Made by a program: the position numbers and the translations under genes. The notes under the pieces are model-generated. The model was not told the origin of the DNA, ran no database searches, and saw only the letters and a list, made by a program, of their open reading frames with translations. From the NCBI GenBank assembly GCA_023664365.1, contig JAMPFR010000003.1, positions 1 through 64,000 of the forward strand: 64,000 nucleotides of DNA. Direction: 5' to 3'. Positions within the stretch are counted from its first letter, which is position 1, and the number at the start of each line of letters is the position of its first letter. Positions 53,873 to 61,688 of this stretch are shown here, piece after piece. The DNA comes from Acetatifactor muris (lineage in GTDB: Bacteria > Bacillota > Clostridia > Lachnospirales > Lachnospiraceae).

Positions 53873-54681
53873 TATTTCTTCCTCCTCATAACAAAGAATA
53901 TGACTGCACAGATACACACAGGTATCAGGATAGAACCAAGGTGCTTCTCATTATTTTCCGAAAGTACGGGAAAGCCGGACACCATGTTTGTATATATCAG
54001 CTGACCGTTGGTGTAGGGAATGCGGTAGGTATCCGTTATTTCCGAAACATCATATTTATAGTTCCAATAGGTCTGATAGCCGCTTGTGTAGGAGTAACGA
54101 TAGTAATGGCACAACTGTGCGCCGGGGCTGAATTCAAGGCAATTTCCATTCACTTTTGCGCGTGAGTCAATAAGCAGATAGCCTTCATTTGCATCATTCG
54201 CGTTAAGGCGATAAGCGACATATTTATAATGCGCGGGAGAGCCGTCAACCACACGGGAAAACACATCCACGATAGCAGAGGACAAATAGGCATCCGCAAT
54301 AGACAGGTTAGCGGCGCGGGTTTCTGCAAGCGATTCCTCTACAAGGGTATCTACAAGGGACTCTACCTCCGAATACGGGACGGACGGTTCAATCAGTTCA
54401 AGGTCATTCCCGGATACGGAAAAATCATCCTCTGATTCAGGTTCAGGGTTCAGAACCTCTTCCAAGGTTGTATCTGCATTGATAAGGACATTGCCGTTTT
54501 CGTCCGTGGCATAGTCCGGGAGGGTGAATTCAATTTCAGGTTCGTCCTCTTCGGGATACCACGGGGAGTTTTCGTCCTCTACATCAAAGAGGGATACTGC
54601 AGAAGCAGTCAGGCCATAGTACCAAAAGCCTACAAACAGCAGTACAATGAGGATAAGTATATAATCTCTTAATCTTTCCAT
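53872..54681 (-). CDS. 269-aa bitopic phage surface protein
   Basis: Protein with an N-terminal span or signal (about 7-26), a very acidic linker (residues about 35-60 rich in Glu and Asp), an exposed domain, and a C-terminal span (about 247-263) followed by MRRKK. The layout with N- and C-terminal hydrophobic segments resembles inovirus attachment or cap proteins (pIII/pVI). Its ATG at 54681 follows AAGGAGACGAC. No database family is recognised. It could face the outside and bind the next host. Confidence 0.65.
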   Translation of the reverse strand: MERLRDYILILIVLLFVGFWYYGLTASAVSLFDVEDENSPWYPEEDEPEIEFTLPDYATDENGNVLINADTTLEEVLNPEPESEDDFSVSGNDLELIEPSVPYSEVESLVDTLVEESLAETRAANLSIADAYLSSAIVDVFSRVVDGSPAHYKYVAYRLNANDANEGYLLIDSRAKVNGNCLEFSPGAQLCHYYRYSYTSGYQTYWNYKYDVSEITDTYRIPYTNGQLIYTNMVSGFPVLSENNEKHLGSILIPVCICAVIFFVMRRKK

Positions 54682-54713
54682 GTCGTCTCCTTTTCTTGAA
54701 AGTGTAGTTGCAA

Positions 54714-54872
54714 TTATCGAAGCTTGCCCATAAGGAATATAAGGATAATGCCACAAATAAAAATTCCAATGAGCATGTAGCCATAAGTCACATTCCCATA
54801 AAAGGGAAGTTCAAATATCATCTTTACAAATTTTCCAAAAAACTCTATACATCCGCTGATAAACTCAAGCAT
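54714..54872 (-). CDS. 52-aa single-span phage protein
   Basis: Small protein starting MLEFISGCIEFFGKF, with a span at about 30-47 (YMLIGIFICGIILIFLM) and ending in GKLR. The N-terminal MLEF is shared with the 72-aa gene just upstream and similar to MLEY of the 52-aa gene downstream, which suggests duplication within the cluster. It is a candidate coat or cap protein. The gene was too short for standard ORF listing. Confidence 0.65.
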   Translation of the reverse strand: MLEFISGCIEFFGKFVKMIFELPFYGNVTYGYMLIGIFICGIILIFLMGKLR

Positions 54873-54876
54873 TCCT

Positions 54877-55095
54877 TTAACCCCACTTATTTATGATTGC
54901 AATTAGCATAGCTATTGCTATAACTGCCAGTATGGGAACTGTAATAAACGGTGGCATCATACCAAGCGTTTTTACGACTACTGAATAAATTTTCGGGACT
55001 AACAACAATAGCTGAATAAGGTTTTTAATTGAGGTAACAACAAAATCGATAACCGTAGAAATAATGTCACCTATTTTGGAGAAAAACTCTAGCAT
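54877..55095 (-). CDS. 72-aa membrane protein of the phage cluster
   Basis: Starts MLEFFSKIGDIISTVIDF; two hydrophobic segments at about 22-42 and 50-69. The start at 55095 overlaps the stop of the 668-aa surface protein as TAATG, so the genes are translationally coupled. GGAGGTGACAAGTA is the ribosome site. It is possibly a cap protein paired with the surface protein (pVI-like), by position. Confidence 0.68.
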   Translation of the reverse strand: MLEFFSKIGDIISTVIDFVVTSIKNLIQLLLLVPKIYSVVVKTLGMMPPFITVPILAVIAIAMLIAIINKWG

Positions 55096-57101
55096 TACTT
55101 GTCACCTCCACCACCTTTAAATTTCCAAAGTCCAAGAATGATACCGGCTATAACAAGGCAGACACCTATTGTATATATCATGGAAAAATCGCCCATTGCT
55201 AAAATAAGTTGTGTCAGTATCGTACTTAAAAGGCTGATAGCAGACAGCAGGCCACCGCCAAAATTAAAGCTTGATGTTATATCAAAATCCGATAAGCTTG
55301 AATCAGCAGACGCAAACAGGGAATCGGATACCTCATTGTAATCACTGATTGCACCGCCAAGAGCATCATTATCGGAATCCATCTTATCCGAACCCTCAAA
55401 CTTGGTGAGGGCTTCTGTCTGCTTCTTTGATTCTTCAGTTTGAGTCTTCAGTTCTTCAGTCTGCTTCTTTGACTCTTCAGTCTGGGTTTTCAGTTCATCC
55501 ACTATCTGGGACATTTTAGCAGTATCTATGTAATACCAGAGGGACATTGGAAATCCGCTGACCTCATAATCAAAACCGTATTGCACCCAACGCGGCACAG
55601 TACCTTGTACATCTGCGCGAATACGAATCTCATAACCGATTTCAAAGCTGAAAGAGTTATCCTGATAAACAGGGAAGGAAAACTGCGAACTATTATCCGT
55701 AAGCTCATAGCGGATACCCTGTGCCAACAAATAGGGTATGATATCAACTTGGTAATGCCAACTTGTTATGTCACTGCCATCAGAAGGGACATGGAGTCCG
55801 CCATTGACTATCTTAGCGTATATACCTTTTGGAAATGATACAACGCAATAACCGTCATAGGGAGCGGACGGGGCTTCATACAGGTATTTCACTATGAATG
55901 AATTTTCATCAAAGTGCGCATGGTACAGGGAGTTAGTTGTATCCACGGATTCCATTGTTTTTTTGGATGAATAAATGCTGAAATCGTGGACAGGCTCTTC
56001 CCATTCAACATAATAGTTATTCTCAACCTGATACTGCGAAGAGTCCCAGATTACTACATAGCCGCCATCATCCTGGTCAACTTCATAACGGTCAATACCT
56101 ATTTCCTCAAAACCGTCTGGGACAGGAGCAGGAGTCGGAGAAGGTTCACTGTTCAAATGATATTCAGGCAGGGAATTGTACAAAAAGCCGTCAAACTTCA
56201 GGGACGTAGTATAAAGCGGAGATGTATACTCCGGGAAAATGTTACTCACAAGGGAGTTTAGCGGCTGTTCAGCATAAATACTGCCGTCAGGTCTATAAAG
56301 GCATACAGTCTTAATGTATTCGGATACTATGTAGTATCCTGTACGGCCGGGGATATACTTAAGGTCTGATACATCAAGCAGAAGCTTGAGGTCTGAATCC
56401 TGTTGGATGACAACGGGGTTTTCTACATCATCTGCTAATGTCCAGACAGTCCCTTCCATGTCTGTTATGGTACGGGCAGGAGCGGCAAGGGAAAGTGTCA
56501 TGTCAAAGGATGATACACTTCCAAGTACATTTACATAACGCATAGAGTAGCCGGACGGAGTGAAAGTTATAGTCCCGGATACAGTGCCCAGAAACTTCAG
56601 GGAAAGGGTTGTTATATTGGAAATATCCTCTATGGTGATTGTGCCGCCGTTTTCAGCGTCGAGAGGATATGTATTGCCAAGGTTATCTACAAGGTAGGGC
56701 TTTAAGCCGGAAAGCAGGGATGAAGCGTTATTTTGGTACTGGTTTTCATTCGGATAGTTTGCACGGGCGGCTGTCATGGTGAGCGTATATGCAAAGGAAG
56801 GATATGTTATGACAAGCTGCTTATCGGTGTCAAGGGTATCAGGAAGCTGATAAGTGGACAGTGCGGCATTATATACGCTTGTGTCCAAGTCAAAATTCAA
56901 GGTACGGGTTGCAGCAGCTGAACCTGTATCTTTACGGTAAAGACGCTGTGATGATACAGTGGGGATGCTCCAGGTAGACGTATCCGACGCGGCTTTACTT
57001 GTAATGGAAAAAGACGGGCAGACTATTATAAGTGATACTGCCAAAAGGGTATATGTGATGAATTTTGATATGCACTTTTCATGTCTGCCTGCCTTCTTCA
57101 T
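55095..57101 (-). CDS. 668-aa phage adsorption protein candidate
   Basis: Exported, membrane-anchored protein. A signal peptide ends near residue 38 (SITSKAAS). The long ectodomain is beta-rich with a Pro-rich break (SEPSPTPAPVPDGFEE). Near residues 530-560 is a heptad-like repeat of KTQTEESKKQTEE, two 14-residue copies, predicting a coiled coil. The C-terminus has hydrophobic segments at about 610-630 and 637-657 and ends KFKGGGGDK. This is what pIII-type adsorption proteins look like: exposed domains plus a C-terminal anchor. It is the biggest gene of the coat cluster and likely decides host range. Confidence 0.7.
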   Translation of the reverse strand: MKKAGRHEKCISKFITYTLLAVSLIIVCPSFSITSKAASDTSTWSIPTVSSQRLYRKDTGSAAATRTLNFDLDTSVYNAALSTYQLPDTLDTDKQLVITYPSFAYTLTMTAARANYPNENQYQNNASSLLSGLKPYLVDNLGNTYPLDAENGGTITIEDISNITTLSLKFLGTVSGTITFTPSGYSMRYVNVLGSVSSFDMTLSLAAPARTITDMEGTVWTLADDVENPVVIQQDSDLKLLLDVSDLKYIPGRTGYYIVSEYIKTVCLYRPDGSIYAEQPLNSLVSNIFPEYTSPLYTTSLKFDGFLYNSLPEYHLNSEPSPTPAPVPDGFEEIGIDRYEVDQDDGGYVVIWDSSQYQVENNYYVEWEEPVHDFSIYSSKKTMESVDTTNSLYHAHFDENSFIVKYLYEAPSAPYDGYCVVSFPKGIYAKIVNGGLHVPSDGSDITSWHYQVDIIPYLLAQGIRYELTDNSSQFSFPVYQDNSFSFEIGYEIRIRADVQGTVPRWVQYGFDYEVSGFPMSLWYYIDTAKMSQIVDELKTQTEESKKQTEELKTQTEESKKQTEALTKFEGSDKMDSDNDALGGAISDYNEVSDSLFASADSSLSDFDITSSFNFGGGLLSAISLLSTILTQLILAMGDFSMIYTIGVCLVIAGIILGLWKFKGGGGDK

Positions 57102-57122
57102 GCTTTGTTCTCCTTACTTTTT

Positions 57123-57404
57123 TTACTTAGCCACGGCTGTTTTTGTACGTTCAACGTAGAAATCGTTGATGTAGGCGCGGCCATTCGATACATTGTAATT
57201 CAGGGTGACAGGTTTTCCAATGTCACCGGGTTCAAGGTACGAATACATTTCCGAAGGAAGGAATACGTCTTCTGCGGACATACCGAAAGAACCACGGGAG
57301 TTGTCATTTGAATCGCATACCGTGCCGACAACAGCAACACAGCAGGGCTTATTTGACTTACTGGTGAAACGTCTGTAACCTAACAATGTTTTCTCTTTAC
57401 TCAT
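57123..57404 (-). CDS. Candidate ssDNA-binding protein (pV-like)
   Basis: Protein of 93 aa without membrane span. It stands first in the coat operon, where inoviruses place the protein that coats the viral single strand, and its size equals that of pV-type proteins. Strand-rich sequence such as CCVAVVGTVCDS and KPVTLNYNVSNGRAYINDFY would fit a small OB-like barrel. AAGGAGAGAAAAGAGA precedes the ATG. No specific motif proves the function, so it rests on position, size and secondary structure. Confidence 0.5.
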   Translation of the reverse strand: MSKEKTLLGYRRFTSKSNKPCCVAVVGTVCDSNDNSRGSFGMSAEDVFLPSEMYSYLEPGDIGKPVTLNYNVSNGRAYINDFYVERTKTAVAK

Positions 57405-57869
57405 TCTCTTTTCTCTCCTTTACGTTTGTTTGTTTGATTGTTAGTCTGTTTACGGTTACGTTTATGATAATGGATTCTTCATCCAGTTATCCGAAAGAGG
57501 GGGGAATCTTGTCGGGATTCCCCGGAAATGTGGTTGACAGTTATCGCTTGGGTATGGGATAATGTCTTTGTGGTCTGGCGGCCAGTGTCAGCGACTGTCT
57601 ACTTATACGTTGATGTCAACAAGCATTTACAGTTCCGTTTGATAACTTTCTTTGCCGCCAGTTTGCCGGAAGAAGTACCTTGCTTGTTCGCAAGGGTTAA
57701 GACTATTGCCGGCTGTCAGCACAAAATACAACCACTGTCGCACATGCTTGGATTGTTGTCTTGAGCTGATATAAGTATAATAAAGCATCTTACACAAGAA
57801 TACAATATACATCTTACACAAGATTTAAAAATAAAATTATACATCTTGCACAAGAATAAAGGGGGAAAT
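57405..57869. promoter_or_regulatory. Control region between the coat operon and repressor
   Basis: Contains an 8-bp stem GGGGAATC/GATTCCCC at 57501-57523, a plus-strand TTGACA-N18-GATAAT at 57534-57563, and the repressor promoter TTGTTG (57753-57758)-N17-TATAAT (57776-57781). Three copies of the 14-bp operator ATCTTNCNCAAGAW lie at 57787-57800, 57811-57824 and 57843-57856, between the -10 box and the repressor start. Bound repressor would thus block its own transcription. Confidence 0.7.
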
Positions 57870-58115
57870 ATGGAAAAAAAATTTAACTCAATAAAATATA
57901 AAAACGACTATAATAGAGAACATTACGCGCGGTTAAGCATACAAGTTCCTTTAGAAGACCGTCCAACAATAGATCACTACTGGAAAAGTAAAGGTTATAA
58001 ATCATTCAACGCTTATGTAAATGATTTAATAAGACGCGACATGAACAATGACGATAAATCAAATGTAAATATAGAAAATATAGATAATGAGGGTGGAACA
58101 ATACACATAGGATAA
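57870..58115 (+). CDS. Ribbon-helix-helix phage repressor
   Basis: Small DNA-binding protein of 81 aa, the only plus-strand phage gene. The strand RLSIQVPLE (residues about 21-29) and two helices up to LIRRDM are typical of Arc/CopG-type RHH dimers. The acidic tail after residue 55 (DDKSNVNIENIDNEGG) is variable. GGGGG precedes the ATG. Three palindromic operators lie at its promoter and four more upstream of the opposite operon at 60078-60190, so it probably controls both its own synthesis and the lytic or replication genes. Target identity is inferred from arrangement. Confidence 0.75.
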   Translation: MEKKFNSIKYKNDYNREHYARLSIQVPLEDRPTIDHYWKSKGYKSFNAYVNDLIRRDMNNDDKSNVNIENIDNEGGTIHIG

Positions 58116-58545
58116 TCGGCCGTTGGCCGCGCTCAAGCCGCTTTGCGTCTCTCACGAAATTCCCTCCGGTAGGCTCAGGGACAGCGTGTGCCTGCACAGC
58201 GCATAGACATGCGCTACATGTGCAACCGTGGCACGTCCCTAAGTACCCTGCTTGTTGGGTGATTCCGGCACGGGAAGTATCTTGGCTAAAGCGGCAGGAT
58301 AAGGTCAGGGAATATTAAGGGATAATTTGTGTTTAATCCGCAAGTGCAGTTTGAAGCGCTCATCCCGCTACCGCTATTTTCCGCCAACAGAACGGCGGAA
58401 AATGGATTCGTTACCCAGTTGCTGTCTAAAGCCGTCTTAGTTCAGGTCAAGGACAAAAGCACCATTAAGAAAAAAAGGGGTTCAGGCGTGCGGCAGTCTT
58501 CAACTAAAGGGTAGTTTATCTGATACCTTTTGGCGTAAAAAAAGA
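58116..58545. other. Structured noncoding region of the prophage
   Basis: GC-richer than the rest of the element and without a convincing gene. It holds a long imperfect hairpin at 58177-58240 with four nested helices (6, 5, 6 and 6 bp, loop AGAC) and a perfect 10-bp hairpin ATTTTCCGCC at 58376-58403. Such a region between operons in filamentous phages contains the packaging signal and complementary-strand origin. A 61-codon frame at 58329 starts with GTG without ribosome site and is not accepted. Confidence 0.55.
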
Positions 58546-58565
58546 GGAGCGCGGAAAATCGCTCC
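58536..58565 (-). terminator. Terminator of the phage early operon
   Basis: On the minus strand, stem GGAGCG/CGCTCC (58546-58565) followed by TCTTTTTTTA. It ends transcription of the 58596-60005 genes before the structured region. Confidence 0.8.
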
Positions 58566-58595
58566 CCAAAAGATAGTTCCATTTAATACACCTCC

Positions 58596-58793
58596 TCAAT
58601 AATTGTGAACCATTTCATACATATTTTGAAAGCTATGCTCTGAAACACGCCTTATCTTGGAGTCGGAATCATCAAAGTGATAGTGCAATTGGCGATAATG
58701 ATAGCCTTTTGGGGATGTCCAATAAAAGGCGTCCGCATAATCATCAGTAACGTTAAAGCAGGGACTACATACCTCTATTTTTGATTTTCTCAT
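58596..58793 (-). CDS. Hypothetical phage protein, 65 aa
   Basis: Small soluble protein with a Cys pair (CSPC) and many aromatic and His residues (YHYRQLHYHFDD). GGAGGAATCAAAT precedes the ATG. It is the last gene of the minus-strand group that begins at 60005. No recognised family; a metal site is possible. Confidence 0.65.
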   Translation of the reverse strand: MRKSKIEVCSPCFNVTDDYADAFYWTSPKGYHYRQLHYHFDDSDSKIRRVSEHSFQNMYEMVHNY

Positions 58794-58851
58794 ATTTGAT
58801 TCCTCCTCCCCGTCTAGCCGGTAGGACAGCTTTTTGAATGTACACTTACAA

Positions 58852-59502
58852 TTACTTGCATACCTGCATAAGTTCCATACAATCTACACACATTATACGC
58901 ACGACTTTTGTTGCGCGAACGGACATACCACAGCGGGGACACTGGTACTTGCGGGTTGATGAGGGCTTACGCCCTGTATCATCATCTGCACCGTTTAAGC
59001 TGCCGGAATTGCCACCTATGGAGATACGGCAGGATTCATTGCGATTGATGAGTACGTCCGTCCAATCTTTCTCAAGCACATAGTCTATAAGGGATTCAGA
59101 AGGGCTTGTAACGCTCCATCCAATATGAGAATCATATTCGATAATAAGGCCAACAGATTCCGCTTTGTCCTTAAATTTCTTGTTGTGGTAAGTGCCGCCG
59201 CGGCTAGTATCCTGTATATCGTGCATAAGGTTATAAAGATGTACCATTTCATGCAACATTGTTGATACGACGTTTTCAATCGGACGATTGAGCGTACCTG
59301 CACCGATATTTAATTCATACTGCATGCCACCATGAGCGTTACCCCAGACTTTGCCAACGGTAATATGTCCATATGCGCGGGGGGTACTCTGGATAGTGAT
59401 AATCGGGGTTTCCAGTTCGCCGGAAAATTTATCTTCATTCAGCTGCCGGAATATCTTTTCCAGATAGCCGCAAACACGACTGTTTTTCAAAAGTTCTTTC
59501 AT
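58852..59502 (-). CDS. SprT-like metalloprotease
   Basis: Protein of 216 aa with the gluzincin-like motif HEMVH in MLHEMVHLYN and a C-terminal zinc ribbon of CPRC and CVDC. SprT/Spartan proteases cut proteins crosslinked to DNA. The start at 59502 follows GGAGGAGTTGAC. In a ssDNA phage a role in removing protein-DNA adducts, perhaps Rep covalently bound to the nicked strand, is tempting but purely inferred. The gene lies amid small hypothetical genes of the element. Confidence 0.85.
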   Translation of the reverse strand: MKELLKNSRVCGYLEKIFRQLNEDKFSGELETPIITIQSTPRAYGHITVGKVWGNAHGGMQYELNIGAGTLNRPIENVVSTMLHEMVHLYNLMHDIQDTSRGGTYHNKKFKDKAESVGLIIEYDSHIGWSVTSPSESLIDYVLEKDWTDVLINRNESCRISIGGNSGSLNGADDDTGRKPSSTRKYQCPRCGMSVRATKVVRIMCVDCMELMQVCK

Positions 59503-59503
59503 G

Positions 59504-59704
59504 TCAACTCCTCCTCTTTCTGGGTGCGGCGGCAAAGAGCATATGAAACATATCTATACTTTTGCCACGAATCACATAGTCGTCATTCTGACAATAAGTA
59601 GGTTCGGTATAACCCGCTTTTTCCAAAAGCTCTTCAGACAAGTAAATATTTTCAATCCGTACAAAGCAAAATCTGGGTGTAAAAATATAATCGCCAACTT
59701 TCAT
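59504..59704 (-). CDS. Hypothetical phage protein, 66 aa
   Basis: Small soluble protein beginning MKVGDYIFTPRFCFVRIENI, which resembles the short barrel-like proteins common in mobile elements. AAGGAAAGAA precedes the ATG. Its TGA ends 1 bp before the SprT start codon, indicating coupling. Function unknown. Confidence 0.68.
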   Translation of the reverse strand: MKVGDYIFTPRFCFVRIENIYLSEELLEKAGYTEPTYCQNDDYVIRGKSIDMFHMLFAAAPRKRRS

Positions 59705-59750
59705 TTCTTTCCTTCTTTCTGCCCTCGTAACCTCCGGGGCGGGCTATGTA

Positions 59751-60005
59751 TTAAGCAGTTGCTACAACATCAGAAACTAAAACCGACATATACCGTTCGA
59801 AAGCATTATCAACTTGACTTGTTGTAAAATCATCAGATAAAAGCAATCTGTACTTTGCATTCCGCAAGTTTCGCGGAATAATCAAAAGAGCTAATTTTTC
59901 ATTCGCTGTCATTTCATGTATGGTATCAATACCATAGCCCATGAGATAAAGTTCCTTTTCAACCACCAGCTGCACTTTCATCAATTCAATTTCCTTCTTT
60001 TCCAT
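59751..60005 (-). CDS. Hypothetical phage protein, 84 aa
   Basis: Charged helical protein (MEKKEIELMKVQLVVEKELY) without membrane span. AGAGGAAAAGGAA precedes the ATG. It is the first gene after the four-operator control region, so it heads the early operon. No family recognised. Confidence 0.68.
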   Translation of the reverse strand: MEKKEIELMKVQLVVEKELYLMGYGIDTIHEMTANEKLALLIIPRNLRNAKYRLLLSDDFTTSQVDNAFERYMSVLVSDVVATA

Positions 60006-60190
60006 TTCCTTTTCCCTCTTTTCTTATTTGATTCATTAGATTGTCTGTGCACTTTCAACCTATATATATCTTAGCACATCTTACACAAGATTAAAATGTG
60101 CATCTTGCGCAAGATTCACCAAAAAAGTGTACATCATACACAAGATTATTGAAAATGCACTTTCAATAGATTAAACATCTTACACAAGAA
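60006..60190 (-). promoter_or_regulatory. Four-operator control region of the phage early operon
   Basis: Copies of the 14-bp palindrome at 60078-60091, 60102-60115 (ATCTTGCGCAAGAT, a perfect palindrome), 60133-60146 and 60177-60190. Between and beside them a second motif TGCACTTTCAA recurs at about 60048 and 60155. A promoter for the 60005 gene should lie within (AT-rich TAAGATATATATAGG near 60060), under control of the repressor. Confidence 0.72.
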
Positions 60191-60486
60191 CACATTTTGA
60201 AAAGTACACTTTTTTGTATATATTGACGTATCTTTGAGGATTCGCACGGCGGCCGCCGCCCAAAGAACGGGCGGCGGCAAAGGGCAAAGGGATAGCTTGT
60301 GTTGCTCCGCGCATATGAAGAAAAGGATTAATGATTCTATCGTAACCTTTTGTCGGAAATATTCACTGACGCAAAATCGCGTCAGTTCATGGCGATTCCC
60401 TCTCAAGGTCTCTCCGCTTCGCTCCGTTCCTACTCTTGCTACGAAGTCTTTTTGGAAAGTTTTATTTACAGGCCAATAATCTTATG
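60191..60486. other. Hairpin-rich gap between rep and the early operon
   Basis: Holds a perfect 10-bp GC stem (60252-60261 with 60269-60278, GCCGCCGCCC) and a 7-bp stem CTGACGC/GCGTCAG at 60366-60385. Neither is followed by a clear T-tract on the rep strand. They could be the complementary-strand origin or rep mRNA 3' structures. The 86-codon frame across this gap runs through the operators and the GC stem and is not accepted. Confidence 0.45.
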
Positions 60487-61533
60487 TTATGATTCTTGTT
60501 CAAAGGGAACATCTTTTGCTTGTACGTCTGTCAAGAAAAACCAAGTATCATCCAAATATATTTCTGTTGGATATGTCATGGTTTTGCCATCTACCATTAC
60601 ACAAACGTTATTTATACGGCGCAGGAATGCTTTCCATGTTTCGGGTTCTTCTTCCTGTACATGGCGATACTGATAACGAAGGTCTATGTTTGTACAAAAG
60701 AATACTTTTGTAAAACAAGCGGTCTTATTGAGATACCTGGCAGGAAATTCCACCGGGTAGCCGTCCAGATATTTGAGCATATCCGATATTTGCAGGGAGG
60801 AGCGGAATTCCTCAAAAAGAATTATTTCTTGTCCTCTATATGAATCAAAAGGATGTGTGTAATCTGTGACACGATACACATTACTATATCCATATTTTTC
60901 CATGACAGAGCGGGTTTTACCTGAACCTGTCAGACCCCAGATGTATGTTACTTCTATATCACGCCATGTATCGGAATATACTGATTCACGGTAGCTTTGT
61001 CTTGCTCTTTCAATTTTATCGAGATGTAGCATGTACTTTGGATTCGTTTCCATAATCTCAACGTTTGTATATCCGTCCTTTATCATCTCATAAAGTTCAG
61101 CTATATCAGTTCTTTGGCCTTGACGTTCCTGGGGAAGTTCCCCAAATTCTTCATTACTGGAATCATAGTGTATCCCTGTATGGTGTTTACCTTGAGAGTC
61201 GATATAATCATACTTACCTGTTTCAAGGTCTTTATTGAACTTTGCACCTTCTTTGAATACATAGTCTCTATTCTGTTGTGATGTTCCATCAGAAGCTTCT
61301 ATATGGGCTTCAGGAAAGAAATTCTTAACCGTGGTAAAGGCTTTCGGATTTTTGGTTACAAAATACATATGCGTATGAAACGTTTCTTCTTCTCCTATCT
61401 CATCACCCATACAGTAATACACCATAGTTGCTATATTTTGAAGTGTATTTATCAATTTTTCATGTGTCCATTCTTTTTCTTTTGGGTTATTAATTGTAAG
61501 ATTCCATTTACGAGATTGTTTGCGTACTGACAT
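60487..61533 (-). CDS. rep: CRESS-type replication initiator (HUH endonuclease + SF3 helicase)
   Basis: Rolling-circle initiator of 348 aa with the circovirus-type order of motifs. Motif I LTINNP is at 12-17 (FTLNNP in circoviruses), the metal-binding HTH at 53-55, and the catalytic YVFK at 91-94 with nicking Tyr91 (circovirus YCSK). The superfamily-3 helicase has Walker A GLTGSGKT at 200-207, Walker B IILFEE at 237-242 and motif C FFCTNID around Asn282. Nucleotide binding, nicking and unwinding thus lie in one chain, unlike Ff pII or other inovirus Reps. The start at 61533 follows GAGGG. The origin hairpin lies 107 bp upstream. The gene points the same way as the coat genes. It is probably kin to pCRESS plasmid Reps of Firmicutes, by my knowledge. 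Confidence 0.93.
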   Translation of the reverse strand: MSVRKQSRKWNLTINNPKEKEWTHEKLINTLQNIATMVYYCMGDEIGEEETFHTHMYFVTKNPKAFTTVKNFFPEAHIEASDGTSQQNRDYVFKEGAKFNKDLETGKYDYIDSQGKHHTGIHYDSSNEEFGELPQERQGQRTDIAELYEMIKDGYTNVEIMETNPKYMLHLDKIERARQSYRESVYSDTWRDIEVTYIWGLTGSGKTRSVMEKYGYSNVYRVTDYTHPFDSYRGQEIILFEEFRSSLQISDMLKYLDGYPVEFPARYLNKTACFTKVFFCTNIDLRYQYRHVQEEEPETWKAFLRRINNVCVMVDGKTMTYPTEIYLDDTWFFLTDVQAKDVPFEQES

Positions 61534-61639
61534 GACATTTTTCCCTCTTTCTGCATACACATACAAAAGTTTAGCTTTTCATGTATGCGGCGAAAAGCCT
61601 TGATTTTACAGGGAAAAACAGGTATTGACATACACATAC

Positions 61640-61671
61640 AGAAGTGGGGGGTAATACTAGCCCCCACTTCT
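61640..61671 (-). promoter_or_regulatory. Rolling-circle origin stem-loop with TAGTATTAC
   Basis: An 11-bp perfect stem (AGAAGTGGGGG at 61640-61650 with its complement at 61661-61671). The 10-nt loop reads CTAGTATTAC on the minus strand and contains the circovirus nonanucleotide TAGTATTAC at 61651-61659. In circoviruses the Rep nicks between TAGTATT and AC. It is on the strand that codes for rep and coat genes, as expected for the virion strand. Confidence 0.88.
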
Positions 61672-61688
61672 CCGCACCTCCGGCGCGG

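Noticed and set aside
57528-57764. 78-codon frame in the phage control region
   Set aside because: No ribosome-binding site; it runs through a promoter-like sequence. It may only be open by chance.
58329-58514. 61-codon frame with GTG start
   Set aside because: No ribosome site, and it covers a perfect hairpin of the structured region.
60146-60406. 86-codon frame on the minus strand
   Set aside because: It starts and ends within operators and GC hairpins and has no ribosome site.
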